A stretch of DNA of 16,882 bases. It comes from an uncultured Ruminococcus sp. (GTDB taxonomy: Bacteria; Bacillota; Clostridia; Oscillospirales; Acutalibacteraceae). A program made the position numbers and the translations under genes. Location of the stretch: assembly GCA_902783815.1 (NCBI GenBank), contig CACZSM010000263.1:1-16882 (forward strand), in the 5' to 3' direction. Under the pieces are notes generated by a model that was not told where the DNA came from, made no database searches, and was given only the letters and a program-made list of their open reading frames with translations. Shown in pieces: positions 1 through 7,697 of the stretch; within the stretch, counting starts at the first letter, position 1, and the number at the start of each line of letters is the position of its first letter.

Positions 1-3
1 AAT

Positions 4-58
4 TTTTGAAAAAAATTTTGAAATACATATTGCTAAAACAATATAAATTTGATATTAT
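4..58 (+). promoter_or_regulatory. AT-rich promoter region of the PadR gene
   Basis: Two overlapping sigma-70-like candidates are visible. One is TTGCTA at 30-35, a 17-bp spacer and TATTAT at 53-58. The other is TTGAAA at 18-23, an 18-bp spacer and TATAAA at 42-47. A perfect 6-bp inverted repeat, ATATTG (27-32) and CAATAT (39-44), lies across this region and could be an operator, since PadR regulators often repress their own promoter. TTTTGAAA also occurs twice (4-11 and 16-23). The extreme AT content makes chance matches likely, so which box is used is uncertain. Confidence 0.4.
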
Positions 59-98
59 TATATTATAGAATATATCTGTAGGAAAGGCAGTGATCATC

Positions 99-500
99 AT
101 GGGTAGAACATCCAGTAAAGATTCCGGACATTCATTTGAGGACTATTTTAAACGCGCAACTAGTCCGATGATGACTTTGCTGCTGTTGAGGGAAAAACCA
201 ATGTATGTTTACAAACTCTCACAGGAGCTTGAAAGACGCAGCAACAGCACTTACAAGATGAATTTTCTTTACCCAGTTCTTTATCGCCTGCAGCAGCAGG
301 GATATGTCACAGAGTATTCTCAGGAAATAACGGAAAGCCATCGTACAAGGAATTATTATGCAATCACGGAAGAAGGAAAGAAATATCTGGACTTTATGTT
401 GGAAAAGTACAGAGAGCTTCTGAAAGCAGTTGAGGTCGTTATTGAGGGTAATGGCGAAGTCGAAACGGTTTTGCCGACCGAAAGCGGATATGATGACTGA
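99..500 (+). CDS. PadR family transcriptional regulator
   Basis: A 133-aa protein with the PadR winged-helix layout. An opening helix is followed by a segment containing SPMMTLLLLREKPMYVYKL, then the recognition region with LYPVLYRLQQQGYV, the wing ending in YYAITEEGKKYL, and a C-terminal helix (about 98-115) expected to dimerise. PadR proteins are small dimeric repressors that respond to phenolics, antibiotics or other ligands; the ligand here cannot be read from sequence. A GTG at 90 is in frame, but the GGAAAGG at 81-87 lies only 2 nt from it and 11 nt from the ATG at 99, so the ATG is preferred. No transporter gene, a common PadR target, lies beside it. The gene converges on the ThrH-like gene and shares its terminator. 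Confidence 0.9.
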   Translation: MGRTSSKDSGHSFEDYFKRATSPMMTLLLLREKPMYVYKLSQELERRSNSTYKMNFLYPVLYRLQQQGYVTEYSQEITESHRTRNYYAITEEGKKYLDFMLEKYRELLKAVEVVIEGNGEVETVLPTESGYDD

Positions 501-539
501 TACGAAGGCTGAAAAACAGTGTTTCCAGAAACCAGAAAC

Positions 540-570
540 AAGGACTGCGAAGTTATGCTTCGCAGTCCTT
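540..570. terminator. Bidirectional intrinsic terminator between convergent genes
   Basis: A perfect 13-bp stem (540-552 with 558-570) closes a 5-nt loop. It is followed on the plus strand by AGTTTTTAG. The stem lies between the PadR stop at 500 and the stop codon of the minus-strand phosphatase gene at 576-578, so it can serve both genes. Confidence 0.85.
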
Positions 571-575
571 AGTTT

Positions 576-1181
576 TTAGTTTGCGATTGTTTCCTTTATA
601 GCGGAAAGAAGCTCGTCATATGTTTCAAAAGCCGGAAGTCCGGGATAGTCAGCTTTGATCTTGTCCGTAGTGCGGAAAAGGAAGCCGGCTTTGCTTGCCT
701 GTATCATAGCAAGGTCGTTGTAGCTGTCGCCGGAGGCAATTGTGTCGTAGCCGATGGACTGCAGAGCCTTAACAGTGGTGAGCTTTGAATTTTCAACACG
801 CATCGTAAAGTCAGTTACCTCGCCGGTATCGGATACTACAAGCGAATTGCAGAATATAGTCGGCATACCAAGCTTTTTCATGAGTGGTGCGGCAAACTCT
901 GTGAAGGTATCGGAAATAATAATTGTCTGACAGATGGAACGCAGCTCGTCAAGAAATTCCTTTGCGCCGGGGAGTGGGTCGATAGTGGCGATAACATCCT
1001 GTATCTCCTTCAGTCCAAGACCATGCTGTTTCAGAATATTGATCCTGAATTTCATAAGTTTATCATAATCGGGTTCGTCACGGGTAGTTTTTTTAAGCTC
1101 AGGGATCTTTGTCGCTTCGGAAAAGGCGATCCAGATCTCAGGGACGAGAACACCCTCAAGGTCAAGGCAGGTAATGTACAT
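576..1181 (-). CDS. thrH: ThrH-like HAD phosphatase (phosphoserine phosphatase / homoserine phosphotransferase)
   Basis: A 201-aa HAD-superfamily enzyme closely resembling Pseudomonas ThrH, which dephosphorylates phosphoserine and can transfer the phosphate to homoserine. Motif I is DLEG (residues 7-10, D7 nucleophile and E9), within CLDLEGVLVPEIWIAF, a ThrH hallmark. Motif II is SD (90-91), the motif III Lys is probably K133, and motif IV is GDSYND (151-156). The protein is cytoplasmic and full length for the family. A start at 1193 would leave no gap after GAGAGG; the ATG at 1181 is 12 nt from it and matches the family N-terminus, so it is preferred. No serine or threonine biosynthesis gene lies adjacent. 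The activity on phosphoserine versus homoserine is inferred from family resemblance. Confidence 0.88.
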   Translation of the reverse strand: MYITCLDLEGVLVPEIWIAFSEATKIPELKKTTRDEPDYDKLMKFRINILKQHGLGLKEIQDVIATIDPLPGAKEFLDELRSICQTIIISDTFTEFAAPLMKKLGMPTIFCNSLVVSDTGEVTDFTMRVENSKLTTVKALQSIGYDTIASGDSYNDLAMIQASKAGFLFRTTDKIKADYPGLPAFETYDELLSAIKETIAN

Positions 1182-1214
1182 AAAATTAAACATCCTCTCA
1201 ATTGAAAATATACG

Positions 1215-1226
1215 CCGTAAATACGG
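1215..1226. repeat. 12-bp palindrome in the thrH leader, candidate operator
   Basis: CCGTA and TACGG are separated by AA, giving a fully symmetric 12-mer. It lies just downstream of the predicted thrH start point (about 1227 on the minus strand) and upstream of the coding region. That is a typical repressor position, but the regulator is unknown and a short palindrome can occur by chance. Confidence 0.35.
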
Positions 1227-1233
1227 TAAGTCA

Positions 1234-1242
1234 ATTATAACA
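1234..1242 (-). promoter_or_regulatory. Extended -10 promoter of thrH
   Basis: Read on the minus strand, this is TGTTATAAT: a consensus TATAAT with the TG of an extended -10 element. The -35 position 17 bp upstream (TTTCAC) is poor, as is common for extended -10 promoters. The predicted start leaves a leader of about 45 nt before the ATG at 1181. Confidence 0.55.
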
Positions 1243-1338
1243 CATCAGATCTGAAAGTGAAATAGCTGATATAGAAAAATGTTATTTTTTGCAAATAGTA
1301 CTATTTAGAGATAAAAATTAAAATAATTAATAAAAATG

Positions 1339-1367
1339 TTGACAATGAATAAAAATCGTGATAATAT
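1339..1367 (+). promoter_or_regulatory. Consensus promoter of the pilus locus
   Basis: A perfect TTGACA (1339-1344) is followed by a 17-bp spacer and TAATAT (1362-1367), with TG at 1359-1360 making an extended -10. It gives a leader of about 90 nt before the adhesin ATG at 1465. This is the strongest promoter match upstream of the pilus genes and probably drives the adhesin and, at least in part, the downstream genes. Confidence 0.75.
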
Positions 1368-1464
1368 ATATACTATAGTTCGCATTTTATGAAAAGTTAC
1401 TAAAGATTAAAAATAATTTGTTATATTTGCACAATTTAACGGCAAGGAAGGAGAGGTGAGTACC

Positions 1465-4400
1465 ATGAGTCCGGCTTGGACAAAAAGACTGAAAGCTGGG
1501 GCAGCAGCAGTATGCGCTGCATCGCTGCTGACGGCAGGACTGCAGTGGGGAGCCTTTGATTCAGGAGTAAAGGCACAAGCGACAGAATCTGAGTACTATT
1601 ATGCCGCAACAAAGCTGTATGATTATAAGTATGACACGGAAGTTAATCCGGGTTATGTGTATAATTATAATCAGTCCACTTATGAGAGCGCAAAGGGCGG
1701 CAATAAGTGGCAGAACGGTTCACAGGTGCCGTATGAGATGCTGAACAGGAGAATATCAGCGTATTACAGCACTAATCACGGCAGTGATAGTAAGCCTGCT
1801 CTGTATTTTGGTAACTTCTATGGAAGCTCAAGTGATTCCACAACACCTGGGGAACAACAGTGGACATATGGTGTGAATGATACTTCAGAAACGGTAAGGT
1901 ATTACAATACAAGTAATGGTTACAAAAATTTCTGGGTGAGCGTGAATAATGCACCTAAGACGGAAAGCGGCTATGTTCCGGTTCAGGGGATCGTTGACGG
2001 AACACTTGCAGGTTATAGCGGATCCGGAACAGGTGTTCTTTCTCAGGGAGGAATTGCTCTGCCGCAGTTCGACGATACCTTTGTTGCCGGGACATCTTAT
2101 GCTGTGAAGTATGAAGTTAATAACGGCTTCCCGTTCGATAAGGATACGGATAATGACGGCTTCATTACATACTACTATGATTCACTGAATAAGAACGATA
2201 CAACATCGCATAAAGCTGGATATAACAGATATTATAATTCAAGTACCAAAAACTTTGAGGTTATTGATAAGTCAAAATCTACATATAACTTCCGCAGTGA
2301 TGGCGGTATATCCGGTAAGGAGTCGGGCTTCTATCCGTTCAATAAGGACGGAATTACAGGTGATGACAGAACCGGTGTTAATTATGGCTTTGGTATGAGA
2401 CTTGATATACCATTCAGCATTGATAACGGTAAGACAGTATCATCTACGGACTATACGAAAAAGAAGGATGCGGTATTCCATTTCAGCGGTGATGATGATA
2501 TCTGGGTATTCGTTGATGGTGTTCTTGTACTTGACCTCGGCGGTGACCATGCAAGAACCTACGGAAAGATAGATTTCGCGAATGGAAAAGCTACTGTAAC
2601 AGAATCAGACTATAATACTCAGATCGCTCCGACTTATTTTAACTCAGGTGCAAACAGAGATGAGAGAGCAAATAACAGCGGCAGTGCTGTGAAAGATATT
2701 GCAGCAGCATTTTCAAGCGTTGGCAAGACATGGAATAACAGCGGCGATCATGTTTTGACTGTGTTCTATATGGAAAGAGGACTTTTTGAGTCCAACCTTT
2801 ATATGGACTTTAACTTCGTTCCGAAGGGTGGAGAACCTGTTATTAAGAATGATAATGACCTTACAGTAAAAGAACAGACGATCTTTAACGGAATAAACCC
2901 CGGTCTTTTGACATTGACAAAGGCTGCGGCTGACAGGGATGTTTTCCGCTACAGTATAAACAGTACAAGTAATCAGCCCGTTATAACACCGAATTATCAG
3001 TTCCCGGTATATAATGATATAGACCGTGTGAACAATGAGGCGGATAATAATACTACACCACTTGCATCATCTGCCGGAACAGGTACTACTGTGACGAATG
3101 GCTACGATGGTACGGGAAGCGTCAATGGGGTGACATTCCTGAGATCAGACCCGTTTGCAAATGTCCTTGGTACGGATATTATTGGCGCAGTAAACGACAG
3201 CAGCGAGTTTTACCTCCTTTATAATGAGAGCGCTATGTTCCATAAGCAGTTCTCAAAGCATTGTACTGAAAGTGAGGATGTTATATCTGTCGGACAGGTA
3301 AATGATCTGAATAAGCCTTCTGCGGCAGGACTGTCGGATGGTCAGCTCAGTCAGACAGGCTCGGGCAGACAGGTAAGCGATTATTATAATACATCTGTTT
3401 TTGTGTATGATGCAAATGGTAATAGTATAACAAGCTATCAGGGCGGAAAAAGCAGATTGACTGACCCTACAGATACTTTCTTCCAGTTCAGAAATAAAAA
3501 CTCGTCGGATAAGAGTGAATATGATGACGGCGAAATACCTGTAAGCATTACAGAGGTATTTATCAATACTGTAAAGACCAGTGACTTGCAGATAAAGAAG
3601 GATTATGCAGGCGATGCTGATGTGAACCAGAAGTTTACATTCAAGGTACAGTTTACGAATGTCTTTGGCAGCAGTGAAGTAAATAAGACCGGAGACTACA
3701 GTGATATTGATATCTACATAAACGGCGAACAGAAGAAACTGACTACAGATGGAGAATTTACAATAACCTCTCAGGATACTGCAGTTATAAAGGGCATACC
3801 GGTAGGAACAAAATATCAGATCACTGAGAAGTACAGCAATACCGGCTACAGCAATGACGGCTTTACAAAAAAGGTAGATGGCGCTTCCGAGACTCTGACA
3901 AGCGTTACGGATTCTTCGGCAGGACAGACTACAACACAGGATGATAACAAGACAGTTATCAAGTCTGATGAAGCAAATAAGACAGTAGTTGTTACAGCTA
4001 CTAATAAACTTGATGTAAGCAATGAAAAGATCGGTCTGAAGATAGTAAAACGCTGGGTATCCGCTGACGAGGAGGAACTCAAGACAATTGATCTTAACCT
4101 TGTATTACAGAGAAAAGCATCTGATGAAGCAAACTGGTCAGATATCGAAACGGTTAAACTTTATTATCACAGCGATTCAGATAAAAATGTAGTGAAAACT
4201 ACAGACGGCAGTGATATTGTATGGACTTATACAAAGGACGACCTGCTTAAGTATAAGGGAGCAAAGATAAAGAATGTGACATACAGCTATCGCGTTCTTG
4301 AATATTCACAGGATGGTACGGCTCTGCTGCTTGCAGATGATGGACTTTTCACAAAGCATTGTAAGGTAACATACAACAATAATGTAGTTGATGCAAGCGG

Positions 4401-4605
4401 CGTAGCGACAGACGGTACGGGAATTATAAGTATTACAAATACATACAATATCCCGGTAGTTATGCCAAAATCAGGTGCAGAAGGCGTGAAGCTGATCTTT
4501 GCGTTCGGAATCACAGCAATTGCGCTGGCAGTAGCGGCGCTTGTGATATACAAAAGAAAACTTCAGATCCAGGCAGATGCAAAAAGGGGGAGAGACGCAA
4601 GGTGA
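1465..4605 (+). CDS. Fibro-slime domain surface adhesin with Cna-B-like stalk, probable pilus tip protein
   Basis: A 1046-aa secreted wall protein. A signal peptide (about 1-38, cleavage likely after AQA) leads into a fibro-slime domain at about 150-455, recognised by GDDDIWVFVDG (342-352), LDLGGDH (356-362) and a closing FESNLYMDFNFVP. A Ca2+-binding-type loop, DKDTDNDG, lies at 225-232. Two Ig-like isopeptide-type modules follow: one from about 706 (SDLQIKKDY) to 849, and a Cna-B-like one from about 856 to 995. The end is an atypical sorting signal MPKSG (1000-1004), a membrane segment and a basic tail. The ATG at 1465 sits 11 nt from AAGGAG; the in-frame GTG at 1456 is only 2 nt from it. 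The position before the backbone pilin and two class C sortases suggests a tip adhesin. Fibro-slime proteins are associated with attachment in gut fibre degraders; the ligand is unknown. Confidence 0.85.
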   Translation: MSPAWTKRLKAGAAAVCAASLLTAGLQWGAFDSGVKAQATESEYYYAATKLYDYKYDTEVNPGYVYNYNQSTYESAKGGNKWQNGSQVPYEMLNRRISAYYSTNHGSDSKPALYFGNFYGSSSDSTTPGEQQWTYGVNDTSETVRYYNTSNGYKNFWVSVNNAPKTESGYVPVQGIVDGTLAGYSGSGTGVLSQGGIALPQFDDTFVAGTSYAVKYEVNNGFPFDKDTDNDGFITYYYDSLNKNDTTSHKAGYNRYYNSSTKNFEVIDKSKSTYNFRSDGGISGKESGFYPFNKDGITGDDRTGVNYGFGMRLDIPFSIDNGKTVSSTDYTKKKDAVFHFSGDDDIWVFVDGVLVLDLGGDHARTYGKIDFANGKATVTESDYNTQIAPTYFNSGANRDERANNSGSAVKDIAAAFSSVGKTWNNSGDHVLTVFYMERGLFESNLYMDFNFVPKGGEPVIKNDNDLTVKEQTIFNGINPGLLTLTKAAADRDVFRYSINSTSNQPVITPNYQFPVYNDIDRVNNEADNNTTPLASSAGTGTTVTNGYDGTGSVNGVTFLRSDPFANVLGTDIIGAVNDSSEFYLLYNESAMFHKQFSKHCTESEDVISVGQVNDLNKPSAAGLSDGQLSQTGSGRQVSDYYNTSVFVYDANGNSITSYQGGKSRLTDPTDTFFQFRNKNSSDKSEYDDGEIPVSITEVFINTVKTSDLQIKKDYAGDADVNQKFTFKVQFTNVFGSSEVNKTGDYSDIDIYINGEQKKLTTDGEFTITSQDTAVIKGIPVGTKYQITEKYSNTGYSNDGFTKKVDGASETLTSVTDSSAGQTTTQDDNKTVIKSDEANKTVVVTATNKLDVSNEKIGLKIVKRWVSADEEELKTIDLNLVLQRKASDEANWSDIETVKLYYHSDSDKNVVKTTDGSDIVWTYTKDDLLKYKGAKIKNVTYSYRVLEYSQDGTALLLADDGLFTKHCKVTYNNNVVDASGVATDGTGIISITNTYNIPVVMPKSGAEGVKLIFAFGITAIALAVAALVIYKRKLQIQADAKRGRDAR

Positions 4606-4642
4606 TACTTCCCTGAAAACGGAAAAAATAAAGTAGGATAAA

Positions 4643-4678
4643 ATACAGTCTGCGCTTCGTGCAGGGTGCAGACTGTAT
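4643..4678 (+). other. Intercistronic RNA hairpin between adhesin and backbone pilin genes
   Basis: A perfect 11-bp inverted repeat, ATACAGTCTGC (4643-4653) and GCAGACTGTAT (4668-4678), encloses a 14-nt loop. It lies in the 121-nt gap after the adhesin stop and is followed by CCGAAAAACTGC rather than a T-run, so it is not a standard terminator. A weak TAAAAT (4639-4644) overlaps its left arm without a convincing -35. It may mark RNA processing or 5' stabilisation of the pilin message, which would raise backbone over tip production. Confidence 0.6.
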
Positions 4679-4726
4679 CCGAAAAACTGCATAAAAAAAT
4701 TAATTCCAAAATTGGAGGTTACAAAG

Positions 4727-6328
4727 ATGAAAAAAAGTTTTAAAAGAGCAGGAGTTGCAGTTCTTTCTATGGCAATGCTGCTTTCAATGGGTGCTGTAGG
4801 ACTGTCAGTTAATGCGATAGATCCCCCGTCAGATGGAGTTGTGATCACACTTCCTTCAACTCCTGCATCAGCTACATATGAGGTATATCAGATCGCATCG
4901 GCAACATGGGATGCAGCAGACGGTGTAAATGTATTTGATACCGTTAATGCAGATTATGCTTCTCTTATCAAAGTAAAATCCGGTAATCTTTATACTGCTG
5001 CTGATGTAAAACTTGAGGAGGCTATGGATTCAACAGTATGGACGACTCTTGTAGGACAGATAGAGTCTGCTGCAACAGATGCTTCAAAGATGTCAGGTTC
5101 ATATGATGCAGTTACAGCATCAACAATAAAGCTCGCTCCCGGATATTATTATGTAAAGACATCCGGTGTAGAAGGCAATGTTTCTCCGATAATTTTTGAG
5201 GTACAGAATATTCCGCAGACTCTTGCAAGCAAGGCTTCTGTAGTTTCACTGGATAAGGGAATTGTGGGTAATCTTGGTGATGTCTATACCGGAACCCAGT
5301 CTAACGGTCCGGCAGGAATGACTAATGCAAGCGGTAAGGTCGGCGACAAGGTCATGCACAAAATAATTGCTGACATACCTAATTATAAGGACGGAATAAC
5401 CTATGATAAGCTGAATGCAGACTATTTCATAACAGATAGTCCGAACGGTACAACAATTATCAATGGTGCTACAAATGTAACTGTAAACGGTGCGTCAAAA
5501 GCATATAATGAGGTAATAAAAGTTGGCGTAGATAATGATGGAAGCTATACTGTAAATGCAGGAGAAGAACTTACTCTCCAGACTACTCTTGATGAAGCAA
5601 CTGCTGGCTATACACTTGATATAGACGCTGACGGTAAAATGACAGTTACTCTCAGCAAACAGGCTGTTGTTGATAATAAAGGCGGTAAAGTTGTTATCGA
5701 GTATTTTGCAGTAATCGATGACACCGCAGTTGTTTCTGATTCAGAGAATGATAATAAGAACACTAATACAGCTAAGCTGAACTATGATAACAAGTTTGAG
5801 GGCGGCGGAGCAGATATTCCGGAAGATAAGAGACCGTCTGATGATAACCATGTATTTACAACTAAGGTTAAGCTGACAAAGACATTTACAAACAATAAGG
5901 CTGTTGCAGGCGCAGAGATCGAGCTTTACAGATATTCAAACAGTGAAAGCCAGTGGAAAAAGGTCGGAGATTCATTGATCACAACTACAAATAGAGCTGA
6001 CAATGAAAAGACTTGGACAGGTCTTGATGCAGGTAATTATAAGTTTGTTGAAAAGACTGCTCCGGATGGTTTTGCTAAGGCAGCTGATGTAGAATTCACT
6101 ATAAATGAAGCGCCTGATAATGGAGATGACACAGTAGGTTCAACTCATGTATATACATTCACAACAAATCCAAAGGGTGAATATACAATGCACAATAAGC
6201 TGCTCAATTCACTCCCGGGCACAGGCGGAATCGGTACTGTACTCTTTACAGTAGGCGGCGCAGCTATAGTTCTTCTTGCAGGCGTTATGTTTGTACTCTA
6301 TATGAGAAAAAGACGCAACGAAGAATAA
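4727..6328 (+). CDS. Major backbone pilin, LPGTG-anchored
   Basis: A 533-aa wall-anchored pilin. A signal peptide (1-30, cleavage after VNA) precedes an N-terminal beta domain (about 36-165), then a D2-type fimbrial isopeptide domain (about 172-355, candidate bond lysine K177). A C-terminal Cna-B/SpaA-type domain (about 380-492) has KLTKTF, an E-box YKFVEKTAPDGF with E442, and N490 near its end. The sorting signal is LPGTGG (496-501), a membrane segment and KRRNEE. The start is the ATG at 4727, 8 nt from GGAGG; the longer TTG-start frame contains the ribosome site itself. I see no YPK pilin motif, the usual source of the polymerising lysine, so that residue is unassigned. The domain plan and the sortases downstream support the backbone role. 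Confidence 0.88.
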   Translation: MKKSFKRAGVAVLSMAMLLSMGAVGLSVNAIDPPSDGVVITLPSTPASATYEVYQIASATWDAADGVNVFDTVNADYASLIKVKSGNLYTAADVKLEEAMDSTVWTTLVGQIESAATDASKMSGSYDAVTASTIKLAPGYYYVKTSGVEGNVSPIIFEVQNIPQTLASKASVVSLDKGIVGNLGDVYTGTQSNGPAGMTNASGKVGDKVMHKIIADIPNYKDGITYDKLNADYFITDSPNGTTIINGATNVTVNGASKAYNEVIKVGVDNDGSYTVNAGEELTLQTTLDEATAGYTLDIDADGKMTVTLSKQAVVDNKGGKVVIEYFAVIDDTAVVSDSENDNKNTNTAKLNYDNKFEGGGADIPEDKRPSDDNHVFTTKVKLTKTFTNNKAVAGAEIELYRYSNSESQWKKVGDSLITTTNRADNEKTWTGLDAGNYKFVEKTAPDGFAKAADVEFTINEAPDNGDDTVGSTHVYTFTTNPKGEYTMHNKLLNSLPGTGGIGTVLFTVGGAAIVLLAGVMFVLYMRKRRNEE

Positions 6329-6364
6329 TTACTGATTATAACACCTTTTCATATTTTCACCTCT

Positions 6365-6402
6365 GAAAACCACACCCGATCAATAACCGGGTGTGCGTTT
6401 TC
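6365..6402 (+). terminator. Hairpin terminator-like structure after the backbone pilin
   Basis: CACACCCG (6371-6378) pairs with CGGGTGTG (6388-6395) around a 9-nt loop. The stem extends through GAAAAC (6365-6370) and GTTTTC (6397-6402) with one bulged base. It lies 37 nt after the pilin stop. The T-run is short, so it may be partial, allowing some transcription into the sortase genes and keeping sortase below pilin level. Confidence 0.6.
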
Positions 6403-6793
6403 CAAACCGTCGTGATCCCCCCAATCAGTTCACGGCGGCTTGGAAAATGATCCTGTCTGTCAGGTCACGCTTATTAAAGTGATGCGTGACCTATATAATA
6501 AGACGGAGTTTCTGAGACATTCTCTGTGCATGGTCAGCGGATGCAGGCTTCGTAGTTATTACGGACAGCAATTGGGTATGGCTCGGTGACATTGCTGATC
6601 AGCCCCCTGTCATCAATGTCAGAACCGGGTCGGCCCGGATCTGCTCATAACTGGTGATGTACCAGATACAGAGCCGGACGATCATCAGGTTGAGTCAGAA
6701 AGCAGTACGATAAGCTAAAAGCTCACTGACCGTATCCGGTGAGAATGGTACGGGTTTTCCAAAGTTCCCGGCGATGCCGGAAATTTTGGAAAA
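6398..6793 (+). other. Structured non-coding element between pilin and sortase genes
   Basis: The 486-bp gap between pilin and sortase holds no credible reading frame but many perfect stems. TTTTCCAA (6398-6405) pairs with TTGGAAAA (6440-6447), continued by CGTGA (6411-6415) and TCACG (6430-6434). AGGTCACGC (6462-6470) pairs with 6484-6492, and TGACATTG (6587-6594) with CAATGTCA (6614-6621). CCGGG (6625-6629) pairs with 6634-6638, and CTGGT (6651-6655) with ACCAG (6661-6665). The last hairpin joins TTTTCCAAA (6755-6763) to TTTGGAAAA (6785-6793) around CCGGC/GCCGG. The first and last hairpins use the same arm sequence, so the whole interval could also close end to end. It may be a regulatory or free-standing RNA, or a miniature transposable element with 9-bp terminal inverted repeats. 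I recognise no known RNA family. Confidence 0.55.
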
Positions 6794-6814
6794 TGTGTTT
6801 GAAAGGATCAGTCT

Positions 6815-7693
6815 TTGAAAAAGCTAAATGGTAAAAACATATTTTTCATTGTGGCAGTCGGCTGCCTGTTTTTCTCAGGAGTTGCCGCAATGATATACCC
6901 GACAATAAGCAATATATATTCTATGATGAATTCCAGAACAGCAATATCCGGATATCAGCAGGAAGTCGCAAAGATGGATAATTCTGAGATAGATGGTATA
7001 TTTGAAAAAGCCGACAAGTTCAATTATGATGTTTCGCGCAGGATATATAATGACGGTTATGAGAGGTGTCTGTGTAATGCGGACGGTCTTATGTGCTATG
7101 TTGATATCCCGACGATAGGCGTATATCTGCCTGTTTACTACGGGACAACAGATGATGTCCTTGCAAAAGGCGCAGGATATCTTCTGAATACATCCCTGCC
7201 TGTCGGCGGCGCGGCTACACATTCAGTTATATCAGCGCATACGGGGCTTCCGTCGGCTGATATGTTTACTAAATTGGATCAGGTCAGAATAGATGACGTA
7301 TTTTACATTCATGTGCTTGATCGTGTACTTGCTTATAAGGTCGATAAGATAAAGGTAGTATATCCCGATGTCGTAAGCGACCTTGAAATAAAAAAGGATA
7401 AGGACTACCTTACTCTTCTGACTTGTACTCCCTATGGCGTTAATGATAAAAGACTGCTTGTTCGCGGTGTGCGTGTGGAGTATGATCCCGATCCGAAGGA
7501 GCCGGATGAGACATCGGATGCGCTTCCTACACAGGATGATGTTGACAAGGATCTCCGGAAGGAGATAAACCAGCAGTTGTATTTTGTAACAGGAGTTGCA
7601 GCCGGAGCAGTGATTATATATCTGGCGGCGGTATTGTGGCTTGTCAGGACGATCAGAAGGACTTTGCCTGATCCTCAGGAAAAACCGGAGTAA
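6815..7693 (+). CDS. Class C (pilus) sortase 1
   Basis: A 292-aa membrane transpeptidase that would join pilin subunits through a thioester on the sorting-motif threonine. It has an N-terminal membrane helix (about 9-30), a catalytic domain with His142 (AHTGLPSADMF), Cys204 (LLTCTPYG) and Arg217 (RLLVRG), an acidic linker, and a second helix (about 257-277) with a basic tail: the class C plan. The TTG start at 6815 is supported by AAAGGA 7 nt upstream; the next in-frame ATG would destroy the first helix. In the lid region (about 60-95) there is no DPF/DPW-type motif; instead there is a cysteine cluster, C85, C87 and C94. It overlaps functionally with sortase 2, whose ribosome site lies inside the end of this gene. 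Confidence 0.93.
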   Translation: MKKLNGKNIFFIVAVGCLFFSGVAAMIYPTISNIYSMMNSRTAISGYQQEVAKMDNSEIDGIFEKADKFNYDVSRRIYNDGYERCLCNADGLMCYVDIPTIGVYLPVYYGTTDDVLAKGAGYLLNTSLPVGGAATHSVISAHTGLPSADMFTKLDQVRIDDVFYIHVLDRVLAYKVDKIKVVYPDVVSDLEIKKDKDYLTLLTCTPYGVNDKRLLVRGVRVEYDPDPKEPDETSDALPTQDDVDKDLRKEINQQLYFVTGVAAGAVIIYLAAVLWLVRTIRRTLPDPQEKPE

Positions 7694-7697
7694 ACCA

